DNA from: an uncultured Pelagibacteraceae bacterium
Lineage (GTDB): Bacteria > Pseudomonadota > Alphaproteobacteria > Pelagibacterales > Pelagibacteraceae
Assembly: GCA_902582165.1 (NCBI GenBank)
Contig: CACHQZ010000008.1
Coordinates: forward strand, 1-40,474
DNA length: 40,474 nucleotides
Direction: 5' to 3'
Position numbers and translations under genes: made by a program. The notes under the pieces are model-generated. The model saw only the letters and a program-made list of their open reading frames with translations, was not told the DNA's origin and searched no databases. Position 1 is the stretch's first letter. Each line of letters starts with the position of its first letter. Shown here one piece after another: positions 17,613 to 27,124 of the stretch.

Positions 17613-18190
17613 TTTTTATCCTCATTTATTGCATGATCTATTCCTCTCCTTAAATAATCATAACCAGTGTATAATGTAAGAAAAGAGGATAACCATAAAA
17701 GAATAATACCTACGGTTTGAGCATTATAATCTTGAAAATTAATTATCTTATTTCCACTGTCACCTGTTAGAAGTATTGAAATTGAAACCATTTGAATAAG
17801 AGTTTTTAATTTTGAGAGACTTGTTACCTGCATGACTATACTTCCTTTAGCTAAAAATTCTCTCAAACCAGATACTAAAATTTCTCTAGTTAATATAATT
17901 ATAGCTGCGACTACTTCGTAGTTTTTTATCGTACCATTCATTACCAGCAATATAAGAGCGGCTGCAACTAATATCTTATCTGCGATTGGATCTAAAAGTT
18001 CACCCAATTTTGACTCTTCTTTAAACAGTCTCGCTATTAGTCCATCTAAGTAGTCAGTAAAGCTTGCTAACACAAACAAAAAGAAAGGAATTAGATCTCC
18101 AAAAAAGCCTGGTATGAAAAATGTTATTACAAAAATTGGTACAATTATTATTCTACCAATAGTAAGTATGTTAGGTATTTTTAAATACAT
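17609..18190 (-). CDS. pgsA: CDP-diacylglycerol--glycerol-3-phosphate 3-phosphatidyltransferase
   Basis: PgsA makes phosphatidylglycerol phosphate, the committed step to phosphatidylglycerol, which Lgt (encoded at 12433-13230) then uses. The 193-residue membrane protein opens with LKIPNILTIGRIIIVP and has the full CDP-alcohol phosphotransferase motif DGLIARLFKEESKLGELLDP continuing IADK, with all its Asp residues. Four or so further hydrophobic helices follow. It starts directly after the uvrC stop with no gap; uvrC-pgsA is a common proteobacterial pairing. Confidence 0.95.
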   Translation of the reverse strand: MYLKIPNILTIGRIIIVPIFVITFFIPGFFGDLIPFFLFVLASFTDYLDGLIARLFKEESKLGELLDPIADKILVAAALILLVMNGTIKNYEVVAAIIILTREILVSGLREFLAKGSIVMQVTSLSKLKTLIQMVSISILLTGDSGNKIINFQDYNAQTVGIILLWLSSFLTLYTGYDYLRRGIDHAINEDKK

Positions 18191-20029
18191 TTATTCGTGA
18201 AAATAATCATATATTTTCTTAGCTATGTTGTCTTCTATTCCTTCAACCGATTTTAAATCGTCAAAACTTGCAGACTCAACTGCTCGTGCAGACCCAAAAT
18301 GATTTAATAAAGCTCTTTTTCTTTGTTTTCCAATTCCCTGGATTTGATCTAACAAAGATTTGCTTAGGTTTTTCTTTCTTTTAGCTCTGTGAGCGCTTAT
18401 TGCAAACCTATGTGCCTCATCTCTAAGTCTTTGTATGAAAAATAATAATGGATCATTTTTTTCTAAAATATATTCTTTACTTTCATGATAGATTTTTTCT
18501 TCCCCCGCATTTCTTTTTTTACCCTTCGCTACTGCTAAAATCGGCAAGTCATGTAATCCCAATTCATTTAAAACTTCTCTAGACACAGAGTATTGTCCTT
18601 TTCCTCCATCTATTATTATTAAATCTGGCAATGACAATGAACCAGATTTTTCCTTAATTGCTTTTGAAAATCTTCTAAATAAAACTTCTTTCATCATCCC
18701 ATAATCATCATTTTTTACCTTTTCATCTTTAATATTAAATTTTCTGTACCTTTTCTTAACAAAACCCTCATTACCGAAACAAATTAATGATCCAACGGAG
18801 TCAGTTCCCTGAATATGGCTATTATCGTAAACCTCTATCAATTCTATATTGTTATTGATATTGAATTTAGATGCTAACTCTTCAATAAGATTATTGTTAG
18901 TATCAGATTGAATGAGTTTTTGTTTTAAAGATTGTTTGGCATTTTTCTCTGCAAGATTAGATATGCTTATTTCATTTTTACCCTTTGGTAGCTTAATAAC
19001 AATTTCTTTTTTTTCCTTCTCAGAGAATGTTTTCTCAATTAGCTTTTTGTCTTTGACTTCATAATTAGTCAATATAAGCATTGGAATAGTTTTGTTCTCA
19101 TAAAACTGAGATATAAAAGAACTTAGAATGTCTTCAATACTGTCATCTGGATCGTGTTTTGGATAGAAACCTTGATTGCCCCAGTTTTGTTTTGACCTGA
19201 AAAAAAACACTTGGACACAGGTTTTTCCTGTTTCTTTATAAATACTGATAACATCAGCTTCTGTTAAATTTGTCTGATTTATTTTTTGAGAAGTTTGTAT
19301 TTGCGTTAATGCTTTTATTCTGTCCCTAGCTATAGCGGCTTTTTCGTAATCCAATTCTTTACTAGCTTTTTCCATTTCTTTAGATAAATTTTTTTGAATT
19401 CTTCTAGATTTACCAGAAATAAAATCAATAGCGTCAGTCACAGTAGACTCGTAGTCTTCTTTATTTATATTACCAACACACGGAGCTGAGCATCTTTTAA
19501 TTTGATACAGGATACATGGTCTCTCTCTATTTTTAAAAACTGTGTCATCACAGACTCTTAAAAGAAAAATTTTTTGTAGAATTTTAATCGTCCAATTAGC
19601 AGAACCAATTGATGCAAACGGTCCAAAATAGTATCCTGATTTTGATTTTTTTCCTCTTAACTTTGTAAGTTGTGGCCACTTATCTTTATTACCAATATAA
19701 ATATATGGAAACGATTTATCATCTCGCAAAAGAATGTTGTAACGAGGTTTATGTTTTTTTATTAAATTTGCTTCTAACAGAAGAGCCTCACTCTCATTAC
19801 TGGTAGTCGTAGTTTCAAGGTTGTGTGTGAGTGAAAGCATTCTCTCAGTTCTAATAGGAAGATTTGACTCAGTAACATAACTTTTAAGTCTATTTGGTAT
19901 ATTTTTGGCTTTCCCAATATAAAGAATTTCACCAGTGGAACTAATCATTTTGTAAACACCAGGGTTTTTTGGGATTAACGGTATTTTTTCCTTAATTACT
20001 TTTTTTCCTAACTCTAAACTATTAATCAT
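18191..20029 (-). CDS. uvrC: UvrABC system protein C
   Basis: UvrC makes both incisions around a lesion after UvrB loading. The 612 residues hold the GIY-YIG domain (PGVYKMIS...[10 protein letters not shown], about 23-43), a Cys-rich patch ([15 protein letters not shown]), the UVR motif that binds UvrB ([17 protein letters not shown]), the RNase H-like 3' nuclease domain ([16 protein letters not shown] and [13 protein letters not shown]) and C-terminal helix-hairpin-helix motifs ([17 protein letters not shown]). All parts are present. It overlaps folB by 4 bases. Confidence 0.97.
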   Translation of the reverse strand: MINSLELGKKVIKEKIPLIPKNPGVYKMISSTGEILYIGKAKNIPNRLKSYVTESNLPIRTERMLSLTHNLETTTTSNESEALLLEANLIKKHKPRYNILLRDDKSFPYIYIGNKDKWPQLTKLRGKKSKSGYYFGPFASIGSANWTIKILQKIFLLRVCDDTVFKNRERPCILYQIKRCSAPCVGNINKEDYESTVTDAIDFISGKSRRIQKNLSKEMEKASKELDYEKAAIARDRIKALTQIQTSQKINQTNLTEADVISIYKETGKTCVQVFFFRSKQNWGNQGFYPKHDPDDSIEDILSSFISQFYENKTIPMLILTNYEVKDKKLIEKTFSEKEKKEIVIKLPKGKNEISISNLAEKNAKQSLKQKLIQSDTNNNLIEELASKFNINNNIELIEVYDNSHIQGTDSVGSLICFGNEGFVKKRYRKFNIKDEKVKNDDYGMMKEVLFRRFSKAIKEKSGSLSLPDLIIIDGGKGQYSVSREVLNELGLHDLPILAVAKGKKRNAGEEKIYHESKEYILEKNDPLLFFIQRLRDEAHRFAISAHRAKRKKNLSKSLLDQIQGIGKQRKRALLNHFGSARAVESASFDDLKSVEGIEDNIAKKIYDYFHE

Positions 20030-20421
20030 ACTTTTGATTTCGAAACCTCGATACCAACAGACTTGGTTTTCTTTAAGATATCTAGCTTTTCTATCTTAAG
20101 ATTTATCTTTTTAACAAGTTTATTTTTAAATATTATATTAAAAATATTTTCTGCTAATTCTTCAAGTAATTCGTGATGTTTTAGATAAGTAATTTTCTCA
20201 ATTTTATTAACGATTTCCTCATAATTTAGTATAGAATTTAAATCTTTGTTGTTCGGTATCACATATGGATTTGTTAAAATTTCAATATTAAACTTTACCC
20301 TCTGCCTCTTTTTTTTTTCAAAATTATGTATCCCGATAGAAATATTTAAAATTAAATCCTTTATAATTACTTTTCTTTTATATTTAAATTTTTCTTTTTT
20401 CTTGAATTTAATTATTTTCAT
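20026..20421 (-). CDS. folB: Dihydroneopterin aldolase (FolB-like)
   Basis: FolB splits 7,8-dihydroneopterin to 6-hydroxymethyl-dihydropterin in folate synthesis. The 131-residue protein keeps the tunnelling-fold signatures [20 protein letters not shown] near residue 21, [12 protein letters not shown], and the C-terminal segment [17 protein letters not shown] with the candidate catalytic Lys. It is unusually Lys-rich. Both neighbours overlap by 4 bases (folM upstream, uvrC downstream). The FolM-like reductase beside it strongly supports a pterin role. A related FolX-type activity cannot be excluded. Confidence 0.85.
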   Translation of the reverse strand: MKIIKFKKKEKFKYKRKVIIKDLILNISIGIHNFEKKKRQRVKFNIEILTNPYVIPNNKDLNSILNYEEIVNKIEKITYLKHHELLEELAENIFNIIFKNKLVKKINLKIEKLDILKKTKSVGIEVSKSKV

Positions 20422-21173
20422 TCTTTTATTTTAATAATATCAGGTGTTTGCCAAGCAAGCCTTTGCCCGCTATCAATATTTACTATTTCTCCTGTTATAC
20501 TTTTATTCTCAATTAAAAACCTTACTCCATTAGATATATTATCTAAGTCTACTTTTTTCCTTAAGAGCGTAGATTTCCATTGTTGTTTGAAATGTTTTTC
20601 AGATTGTCTTTTGTTTTTTAAAGTTGGACCGGGTGAAATACCATTCACTCTTATATGAGGAGCTAATTTCATAGCGGATGTTTTTGTAAAAGTTGCTAAT
20701 GAGGACTTACTTAAAGTGTAAGAGAAAAAAAAAGGAGTTAATTTTTCAACTCTTTGATCAATAATATTAATGATACATCCTTCTTTGTCTTTTAGTAATT
20801 TTTTAAAATTTTGAGTCAAGATTGCCGGTGCTTTTAAATTGATATTTATATGTTTTGTAAAGGATTTTTCAGAAAAATTTTCAAGGTTATCATTTTCAAA
20901 AATAGAAGCATTATTAATTAAACAATCTAATCCTTTCATAGCTTTATAAGCTTTTTTTATTAAAGTTTGGGTTTTTTTTAAATTATTTAAATCAGCTTTA
21001 AATAGGTATGCTTCAGCCCCAAGTTCCTCTAATTCTTTTTTTAATTTTAATGCGCTACTTTTAGATTTGTTATAATGGATTGCTATTTTTGTTTGAAAAT
21101 TAGCTAAACTTTTAGCGATCGCAGATCCTATTCTAGTAGCTCCACCAGTGATAATTATTTTTTTGGCTTCCAT
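20418..21173 (-). CDS. folM: Short-chain dehydrogenase, FolM/pteridine-reductase type
   Basis: A 251-residue SDR, predicted to reduce dihydropterin or dihydrofolate with NADPH. It has the nucleotide loop [12 protein letters not shown], the INNAS motif and the active-site YTLSK. Where ordinary SDRs have a catalytic Ser, the segment [20 protein letters not shown] has Asp, as in PTR1-type pteridine reductases, which places it in that subgroup. [10 protein letters not shown] follows. The adjacent overlapping folB supports a pterin substrate. It overlaps uvrB by 19 bases. Confidence 0.82.
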   Translation of the reverse strand: MEAKKIIITGGATRIGSAIAKSLANFQTKIAIHYNKSKSSALKLKKELEELGAEAYLFKADLNNLKKTQTLIKKAYKAMKGLDCLINNASIFENDNLENFSEKSFTKHININLKAPAILTQNFKKLLKDKEGCIINIIDQRVEKLTPFFFSYTLSKSSLATFTKTSAMKLAPHIRVNGISPGPTLKNKRQSEKHFKQQWKSTLLRKKVDLDNISNGVRFLIENKSITGEIVNIDSGQRLAWQTPDIIKIKE

Positions 21174-23326
21174 TTTTTTATTGCTTTTCTCGGTTTAGTG
21201 CCTGGCATACCCATAGTTGATCTACCTTTTGGATAAACTTTACTTTTCAAATTATATTGAGAAATTTTAGGATTTAAAGTTATTTCAAGCTCACTTGCCT
21301 CTAGTTTTCTCATTTCATCTCTAAGTTTAGCAGCTTCTTCGAACTCTAAATTAGATGCAGCTTCTTTCATTTTCCTATTTAAAGCTTTAAGATGTTTTTT
21401 TAAGTTTCCACCTACGTTTGAACCCTCACTAATTTTAACGTAATCTTTTTCATAAACAGACTCTAAAATATCACTTATCTCTTTTTTAACTGACTCGGCA
21501 GTTATTCCATTTTTTTTATTATATTCTAATTGTTTATTTCTTCTCCTGTCTGTTTCCTTAATAGCTTTTTCAATACTCTTCGTGACTTTATCAGCGTATA
21601 AAATTACTTTACCATCAACGTTTCGCGCCGCTCTTCCAATGGTTTGAATTAAAGAAGTTTCAGATCTTAGAAATCCCTCTTTATCAGCATCTAAAATTGC
21701 TACTAAAGCACATTCGGGAATATCTAATCCTTCTCTCAACAAATTAATTCCTACAAGAATATCAAATACCCCCATCCTCAAATCTCTTATGATCTCAATT
21801 CTTTCAAGAGTATCAATATCAGAGTGCATATATCTTACTTTAAGACCATTTTCGTGAAGATATTCTGTAAGATCCTCAGCCATCTTTTTTGTCAGCGTTG
21901 TGGCGAGAACTCTATATCCTTTTTTTACAATCTCTTTTGCTTCATGCATGAGATCATCAACTTGAGTTTTGGCTGGCCTGATTTCAACTGGTGGGTCTAT
22001 TAAGCCTGTTGGCCTAATGATTTGGTCAATATATTTATTACTTGTTTGTTTTAGCTCCCAAGGTCCTGGAGTAGCTGAGACAAAAACAGTTTGTGTTCTC
22101 ATTAAATCCCACTCCTCAAATTTTAAAGGCCTATTATCCATACATGATGGTAGTCTAAATCCAAATTCGGCTAACGTGCTTTTTCTTGTACGGTCACCTT
22201 TATACATTCCATTTAATTGAGGGACTGTTACGTGACTTTCGTCTACAAATATAATTGCATTATCTGGAAAGTACTCAAACAAAGTAGGAGGAGGTTCACC
22301 AGCTTTTCTTCCTGATAAAAATCTCGAATAATTTTCTATCCCTGCACAAGTTCCGGTAGCTTCAATCATTTCTAGATCAAACTTGGTTCGTTCTCTTAAT
22401 CTTTGTTCCTCTAAAAGTTTATTATTTTCTCTGTGTTTTTTTAAAGTCTCAGCTAACTCAGATTTTATTTGTCTGATTGCTTGCTCGATAGTAGGCTTAG
22501 GAGTTATATAATGACTATTAGCGTAAATTTTTATTATTGAGTAATCATTTGTCTTATCTCCAGTAAGCGGGTCAAATTCTTCAATTTTTTCCAATTTATT
22601 TAAATTAAAACTTATTCTCCAAGCTCTATCTTCTAAGTGTGATGGAAAGATCTCCAAATTTTCTCCTCTTACCCTAAAGGTCCCTCTAAAAAAATTTTGA
22701 TCATTTCTTTTGTACTGTAAGTTTATAAATGCTCTAATTAAATCATCTCGCTCGTACTCATAATTTTTCTTTAAAGTAATTGTCATTTTTGAGTACGCCT
22801 CTACAGAACCCAAACCATAAATACATGATACACTCGCAACAATAATTACATCATCTCTTTCCAACAAAGATCTTGTCGCCGAGTGTCTCATACGATCAAT
22901 TTGTTCATTTATTGAGGCCTCTTTTTCTATATAAGTATCAGATCTAGGAACGTATGCTTCTGGAGTATAGTAATCGTAATAAGATACAAAATATTCTACA
23001 GCATTATCCGGAAAAAAACTTTTAAACTCCCCGTACAATTGAGCAGCCAAAGTTTTGTTTGGCGCTAGAATTAAAGCTGGTCTATTAGCTTTTTCGATCA
23101 CTTTCGCCATTGTAAACGTTTTACCTGAACCCGTGACACCTAAAAGCACTTGTTCTTGTTTGTTATCTTTTAAGTTTTTTAATATTTGCTTAATGGCCTC
23201 TGGCTGGTCACCGCTAGGTTGAAAATCACTTTTAATTTTAAAGTTAATACCTCCCTCTAACTTCTTAATTTTTTTTGAGTTATTAACTTCTAGATCAGCT
23301 AATTTTTCTTGATAAGTATTTTGCAT
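21155..23326 (-). CDS. uvrB: UvrABC system protein B
   Basis: UvrB is the damage-verifying helicase-like subunit of nucleotide excision repair. The 723-residue protein has the Walker [16 protein letters not shown], the beta-hairpin region [20 protein letters not shown], the DEAD-like [20 protein letters not shown], the helicase C motifs ([25 protein letters not shown]) and a C-terminal UVR domain ([20 protein letters not shown]). A basic tail ([13 protein letters not shown]) follows. It heads the uvrB-folM-folB-uvrC-pgsA chain and diverges from aspC with only 38 bases between starts. Confidence 0.98.
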   Translation of the reverse strand: MQNTYQEKLADLEVNNSKKIKKLEGGINFKIKSDFQPSGDQPEAIKQILKNLKDNKQEQVLLGVTGSGKTFTMAKVIEKANRPALILAPNKTLAAQLYGEFKSFFPDNAVEYFVSYYDYYTPEAYVPRSDTYIEKEASINEQIDRMRHSATRSLLERDDVIIVASVSCIYGLGSVEAYSKMTITLKKNYEYERDDLIRAFINLQYKRNDQNFFRGTFRVRGENLEIFPSHLEDRAWRISFNLNKLEKIEEFDPLTGDKTNDYSIIKIYANSHYITPKPTIEQAIRQIKSELAETLKKHRENNKLLEEQRLRERTKFDLEMIEATGTCAGIENYSRFLSGRKAGEPPPTLFEYFPDNAIIFVDESHVTVPQLNGMYKGDRTRKSTLAEFGFRLPSCMDNRPLKFEEWDLMRTQTVFVSATPGPWELKQTSNKYIDQIIRPTGLIDPPVEIRPAKTQVDDLMHEAKEIVKKGYRVLATTLTKKMAEDLTEYLHENGLKVRYMHSDIDTLERIEIIRDLRMGVFDILVGINLLREGLDIPECALVAILDADKEGFLRSETSLIQTIGRAARNVDGKVILYADKVTKSIEKAIKETDRRRNKQLEYNKKNGITAESVKKEISDILESVYEKDYVKISEGSNVGGNLKKHLKALNRKMKEAASNLEFEEAAKLRDEMRKLEASELEITLNPKISQYNLKSKVYPKGRSTMGMPGTKPRKAIKKWKPKK

Positions 23327-23364
23327 TTTGTGTTAATAATAAATTAATTATATTATAAATTTCA

Positions 23365-24552
23365 ATGAGCATAGTTTCCAATAGTTTAAAACGTATAAAA
23401 CCGTCGCCTACAATAGCAGTCACCTCAAAAGCAAGGGAAATGAGAGCCGCTGGAAAGGATGTTATAGGTTTAGGGGCTGGAGAGCCTGATTTTGATACTC
23501 CAGACAATATTAAAGAGGCAGCTATAGAAGCGATTAGAAAAGGGGATACAAAATATACTGCAGTGGATGGAACCCCAGATCTAAAAAAAGCTATCCAAGC
23601 AAAATTTTCTAGGGAAAACGATTTATCATACGAGCTTGATCAAATTTCAGTTGGAACTGGCGGAAAGCAAGTTTTATATAATGCTTTTATGGCAACCATT
23701 AATAAAGGTGATGAGGTAATTATTCCAGCCCCTTATTGGGTTTCTTATCCCGACATTGTTTTGTTAGCTGGGGGAAAACCCAAAATAATTAAGTGCGATG
23801 AAAAAAATAATTTTAAATTAACACCAGAAAAATTAACAAAAGTAGTCTCAAAGAAAACAAAGTGGATAATTATAAACTCGCCATCTAACCCTACAGGCTC
23901 TGGTTATACAAAAGATGAGATAATAGCTTTATCGAAGATTTTAATAAAATATAAAAATTTATATATTTTAAGCGATGATATTTACGAACATATTACTTAT
24001 GACGGGTTCAAATTTTTTACAATCGCACAAATTGAAAAATTGAAAAGTAGAACTTTAACCATGAATGGAGTGAGTAAATCCTACTCAATGACTGGCTGGA
24101 GAATAGGATATGCAGCAGGTCCAAAAGAAATTATTAAAGCGATGGCTAAAATCCAATCCCAATCAACTAGTAATCCCACATCTATAAGTCAAGCAGCTGC
24201 AGTAGAAGCTTTGAACGGAACACAAGAATTTATTTCAGAAAGATCAAATTCTTTTAAAGAAAGAAGAAATTTTGTTGTTGATAGTTTAAACAACATAAAT
24301 GGTATAAGCTGTTTAAGTCCTGAAGGAGCTTTTTACGTTTTTCCAAACTGTAAAAAATTACTCAACAAGAAAACAAAACTTAAAACTGATAAAGACTTTG
24401 TAGAAAAATTGTTAGAAAAAGCGGAGGTAGCTGTGGTTCAAGGCTCTGCATTTGGTTTGGACGGTTATTTTAGAATATCTTACGCTACTTCAATGGAAAA
24501 TTTGAAAAAAGCAATGAATCGAATTAAAACTTTTTGTGATAACCTTACTTAG
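23365..24552 (+). CDS. aspC: Aspartate aminotransferase, class I PLP enzyme
   Basis: This enzyme interconverts aspartate/2-oxoglutarate and oxaloacetate/glutamate. The 395-residue protein is of the class I-gamma type: GLGAGEPDFDTPDNIKEAA near 35, the PLP ring contacts in NSPSNPTGSGY and SDDIYEHITYD, the PLP-lysine Lys238 in NGVSKSYSMTGWRIGYAAG, and a C-terminal YFRISYATS with the carboxylate-binding Arg. Some members of this group also act on prephenate, which sequence does not settle. Its 3' end overlaps the convergent trxB by 8 bases. Confidence 0.94.
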   Translation: MSIVSNSLKRIKPSPTIAVTSKAREMRAAGKDVIGLGAGEPDFDTPDNIKEAAIEAIRKGDTKYTAVDGTPDLKKAIQAKFSRENDLSYELDQISVGTGGKQVLYNAFMATINKGDEVIIPAPYWVSYPDIVLLAGGKPKIIKCDEKNNFKLTPEKLTKVVSKKTKWIIINSPSNPTGSGYTKDEIIALSKILIKYKNLYILSDDIYEHITYDGFKFFTIAQIEKLKSRTLTMNGVSKSYSMTGWRIGYAAGPKEIIKAMAKIQSQSTSNPTSISQAAAVEALNGTQEFISERSNSFKERRNFVVDSLNNINGISCLSPEGAFYVFPNCKKLLNKKTKLKTDKDFVEKLLEKAEVAVVQGSAFGLDGYFRISYATSMENLKKAMNRIKTFCDNLT

Positions 24553-25495
24553 ACTCAGATAGATATTTTTCAGCTTCAAGTGCTGACATACAGCCCATTC
24601 CCGCAGCAGTAACAGCTTGTCTAAAAATTTTGTCCTTTACATCTCCCGCAGCAAAAACTCCTGGAATATTTGTTTCAGTAGAGTCAGGTTTTGTAATTAA
24701 ATAACCTTCTTTGTCCATTTTAAGTTGATCTTTAAACAAAGATGTAGCTGGATCATGACCTATAGCAATAAATAAACCGTCAACTTTAAGATCTTTAACT
24801 TTATTATCTTTTACATTTTTAATTTTTAATGCATTTACATTTTTTGGCTCTTTAGTACCAATAACATCCTCTACTACTGTATCCCAGATAATTTCTATTT
24901 TCTTATTAGATTTTAATTTTGCTTGGAGCATTTTTTCTGCCCTAAGTTTATTTCTTCTATGTATTAAATAAACCTTTGAAGCAAATTTAGTTAGGAACAT
25001 TGCTTCTTCAACTGCTGCATTTCCTCCACCAACAACAGCTACTTCTTTTTCTTTAAAGAAAAATCCGTCACAAGTAGCACACGCCGAAACTCCAAATCCT
25101 CTAAACTCTTGTTCAGATTTTAGATTTAACCATCTTGCTTGCGCTCCCGTTGAAATGATAAAACTATCTGCTGTGTAAACCTGACCACTATCACCTGTTG
25201 CTGTAAAAGGTTTTTTTGTTAAGTCAACTTCACTTATATGGTCCTGTATCATTTCTGTACCTACAGCTTCTGCTTGGCCTTTCATTTCATCCATAAGCCA
25301 TGGCCCCTGAATCACTTTTGAGTAACCAGGGTAATTTTCAACATCTGTAGTAGTAGTTAATTGTCCCCCAGGTTGAGAACCATGAACAAGTATTGGTTTA
25401 AGCATAGCTCTGGCCGCATAAATAGCTGCTGTATAGCCAGCTGGACCTGATCCAAGAATTAACACTTTTGTATGTTTTGTTGACTTATTATTCAT
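24545..25495 (-). CDS. trxB: Thioredoxin reductase (NADPH)
   Basis: TrxB reduces thioredoxin with NADPH through FAD and a redox disulfide. From the ATG at 25495 there are 316 residues: FAD loop VLILGSGPAGYTAA near 11-24, redox pair CATC (Cys139, Cys142), NADPH-binding VVGGGNAAVEEA, and the C-terminal FAD motif GVFAAGDVKD. An upstream in-frame start at 25537 would add a hydrophobic leader that overlaps the divergent ELM1-like gene and is absent from the family, so it is rejected. Only 23 bases separate the two start codons. Confidence 0.97.
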   Translation of the reverse strand: MNNKSTKHTKVLILGSGPAGYTAAIYAARAMLKPILVHGSQPGGQLTTTTDVENYPGYSKVIQGPWLMDEMKGQAEAVGTEMIQDHISEVDLTKKPFTATGDSGQVYTADSFIISTGAQARWLNLKSEQEFRGFGVSACATCDGFFFKEKEVAVVGGGNAAVEEAMFLTKFASKVYLIHRRNKLRAEKMLQAKLKSNKKIEIIWDTVVEDVIGTKEPKNVNALKIKNVKDNKVKDLKVDGLFIAIGHDPATSLFKDQLKMDKEGYLITKPDSTETNIPGVFAAGDVKDKIFRQAVTAAGMGCMSALEAEKYLSESK

Positions 25496-25507
25496 TATGT
25501 AAAGGTA

Positions 25508-25513
25508 TATAAT
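25508..25513 (+). promoter_or_regulatory. Consensus -10 (TATAAT) just before the ELM1-like gene
   Basis: A perfect TATAAT ends 5 bases before the ATG at 25519. Transcription starting at the normal distance would begin at or next to the start codon, giving a leaderless message. The -35 region inside trxB is only a weak match (TTATTA at 25485-25490, 17-base spacer). Confidence 0.4.
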
Positions 25514-25518
25514 AACTA

Positions 25519-26472
25519 ATGTTAGAATTAAAAGCACTTCTTTTAACGCAAGGTATGCATGGCATGGTTAGTCAAGTAGAGGGATTAGCTAAAGCTTTGG
25601 GCCTTAGTTATAAACACCAAAAAATTGAATTAAAATCTTTTTGGAATTTAATCCCTCCTAAAATAAGCCCGATATCAGAAAATTTGGTAAAAAATAAATT
25701 TGTGTGTGATTGTAAAATCATTATATCTTGTGGGAGAAAAAGCGTAATACCATCAATAGCTTTAAAAAAAAGATTAGGTAATCAAATTTTCAATATTCAC
25801 ATACAAGATCCCAAAGTTTCTTTTGAACATTTTGACCTTATAGTGAGTCCTGAGCATGATTGTTTAAAAGGTGAAAATATAATTAATACAATGGGCGCTA
25901 TTCATTACCTAACAAAAAAAGAGATTAATGATAATTCAAAGTATTTAGGAATCGAAAAAGATAAAAGAAAAGAATTAGTAGCATTTATTATCGGAGGACC
26001 TAACAAATATTATAATTATTCAGAAAAACAAATTCACGAACTTTTTAACAAAGTTAAGACATTATTTACTCCAGATAAATTTAAAATTATTGTAATTCCC
26101 TCCTACAGGACACCTGAAAATATTTTAAAAATTGCATTTAATACCTTTAGCATTAATCACTATGTTGTAAAAAATATTGATAAGAAAGCTTATCTTTCTG
26201 CACTAGGAATCTCAAATTATATAATTGTAACATGCGACTCCACGTCAATGATTTCAGAGGCTGCTATGACTGGAAAACCTGTTTATATTGCTATGATGAA
26301 GTCTTTTAAGCCAACAGGAAGATTCAAAAAATTTTATTCACAATTGAGGGATTTAGGTATAACAAGAGAATTAGAGGATAGGGTTGAGAGTTGGAGTTAC
26401 AATAGTTTAAATGAAGTAAACAGAATCGCCCCAATTGTAAAAGCAAAAATGAAAAAACATGGAATTATTTAA
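25519..26472 (+). CDS. Mitochondrial fission ELM1-like family protein (DUF1022)
   Basis: The 317-residue protein matches the bacterial ELM1-like family, named after a plant mitochondrial fission protein; its bacterial function is not established. Recognisable pieces are the N-terminal LLTQGMHGMVSQVEGLAKAL, NIHIQDPKVSFEHFDLIVSPEHD in the middle, FIIGGPNKYYNYS and the C-terminal TCDSTSMISEAAMTGKPVY. The two-half layout with a late glycine/Ser-Met-Glu patch resembles GT-B glycosyltransferases, so a sugar-nucleotide role is a possibility but is inference. The gene overlaps the following oxygenase gene by 14 bases. Confidence 0.8.
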   Translation: MLELKALLLTQGMHGMVSQVEGLAKALGLSYKHQKIELKSFWNLIPPKISPISENLVKNKFVCDCKIIISCGRKSVIPSIALKKRLGNQIFNIHIQDPKVSFEHFDLIVSPEHDCLKGENIINTMGAIHYLTKKEINDNSKYLGIEKDKRKELVAFIIGGPNKYYNYSEKQIHELFNKVKTLFTPDKFKIIVIPSYRTPENILKIAFNTFSINHYVVKNIDKKAYLSALGISNYIIVTCDSTSMISEAAMTGKPVYIAMMKSFKPTGRFKKFYSQLRDLGITRELEDRVESWSYNSLNEVNRIAPIVKAKMKKHGII

Positions 26473-27124
26473 ATCATTAGAAAAAAGAACTAAATTATTT
26501 AGCGATCCTTTTAAACATTTTGAAATTAATCAGCCACTTACTCAAAATGCTATTGATGAGATCTGTAGTGCAGAGATAGCTGATCCTAGAAAACAAAATT
26601 TAAATTATGATGGGACAAGAGCTCTTGATGGAGGCGAAGGGGCCTTTCGAGCTGGAATTAAAGATGGCGGAAAAGCAAAAAAGTTAAGATGTTATGTTAC
26701 TAAAGAAAATTCTAATCAATTTCCTAACTTAACAAAATTTATTGAAGAATTAAGATCACCTGAAGTTTATGAAAAAATTGGATCATTAATTGGAAAAGAT
26801 TTGAGCAATTCTTATGTAAGACTCGAAGTAATTTGTGATAGAGAAGGTTTTTGGTTAAAGCCTCACTGCGATATTGAGGAAAAATTAATGTCATCAATAG
26901 TTTTTGTTAATTTACATAATGAGTCAGAGGATTTAGGAACTGATTTTTATGATGCAAAATTAAACAAAGTTAAGACAGTCCCTTACAAACATAATTATGG
27001 ATATTTCTTTACAAGTGGACCTAATACTTGGCATGGAATGGAAAAAAAAGAGATTAAAAAAGAGAGAAGATGTATTCAAATAAATTACGTTACATTCGAA
27101 ACTGATTGGAAAGTTAAAAGTTAA
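26459..27124 (+). CDS. Putative 2-oxoglutarate/Fe(II)-dependent oxygenase
   Basis: The 221-residue protein carries the 2OG-oxygenase iron facial triad: His136 and Asp138 in [10 protein letters not shown], and His192 in [10 protein letters not shown]. An Arg at 203-204 ([12 protein letters not shown]) is suited to bind the 2-oxoglutarate carboxylate, and the spacing is typical. [15 protein letters not shown] fits the last strands of the jelly roll. The substrate cannot be predicted. It begins inside the ELM1-like gene, so the two are co-expressed and perhaps modify the same product. It shares a TTAA stop overlap with the convergent carB. Confidence 0.75.
   Translation: MELFKSLEKRTKLFSDPFKHFEINQPLTQNAIDEICSAEIADPRKQNLNYDGTRALDGGEGAFRAGIKDGGKAKKLRCYVTKENSNQFPNLTKFIEELRSPEVYEKIGSLIGKDLSNSYVRLEVICDREGFWLKPHCDIEEKLMSSIVFVNLHNESEDLGTDFYDAKLNKVKTVPYKHNYGYFFTSGPNTWHGMEKKEIKKERRCIQINYVTFETDWKVKS

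Noticed and set aside
25496-25537. Hydrophobic 14-residue extension of trxB that looks like a membrane leader
   Set aside because: It overlaps the start of the divergent ELM1-like gene; TrxB is cytosolic and the FAD-binding strand begins right after the ATG at 25495.
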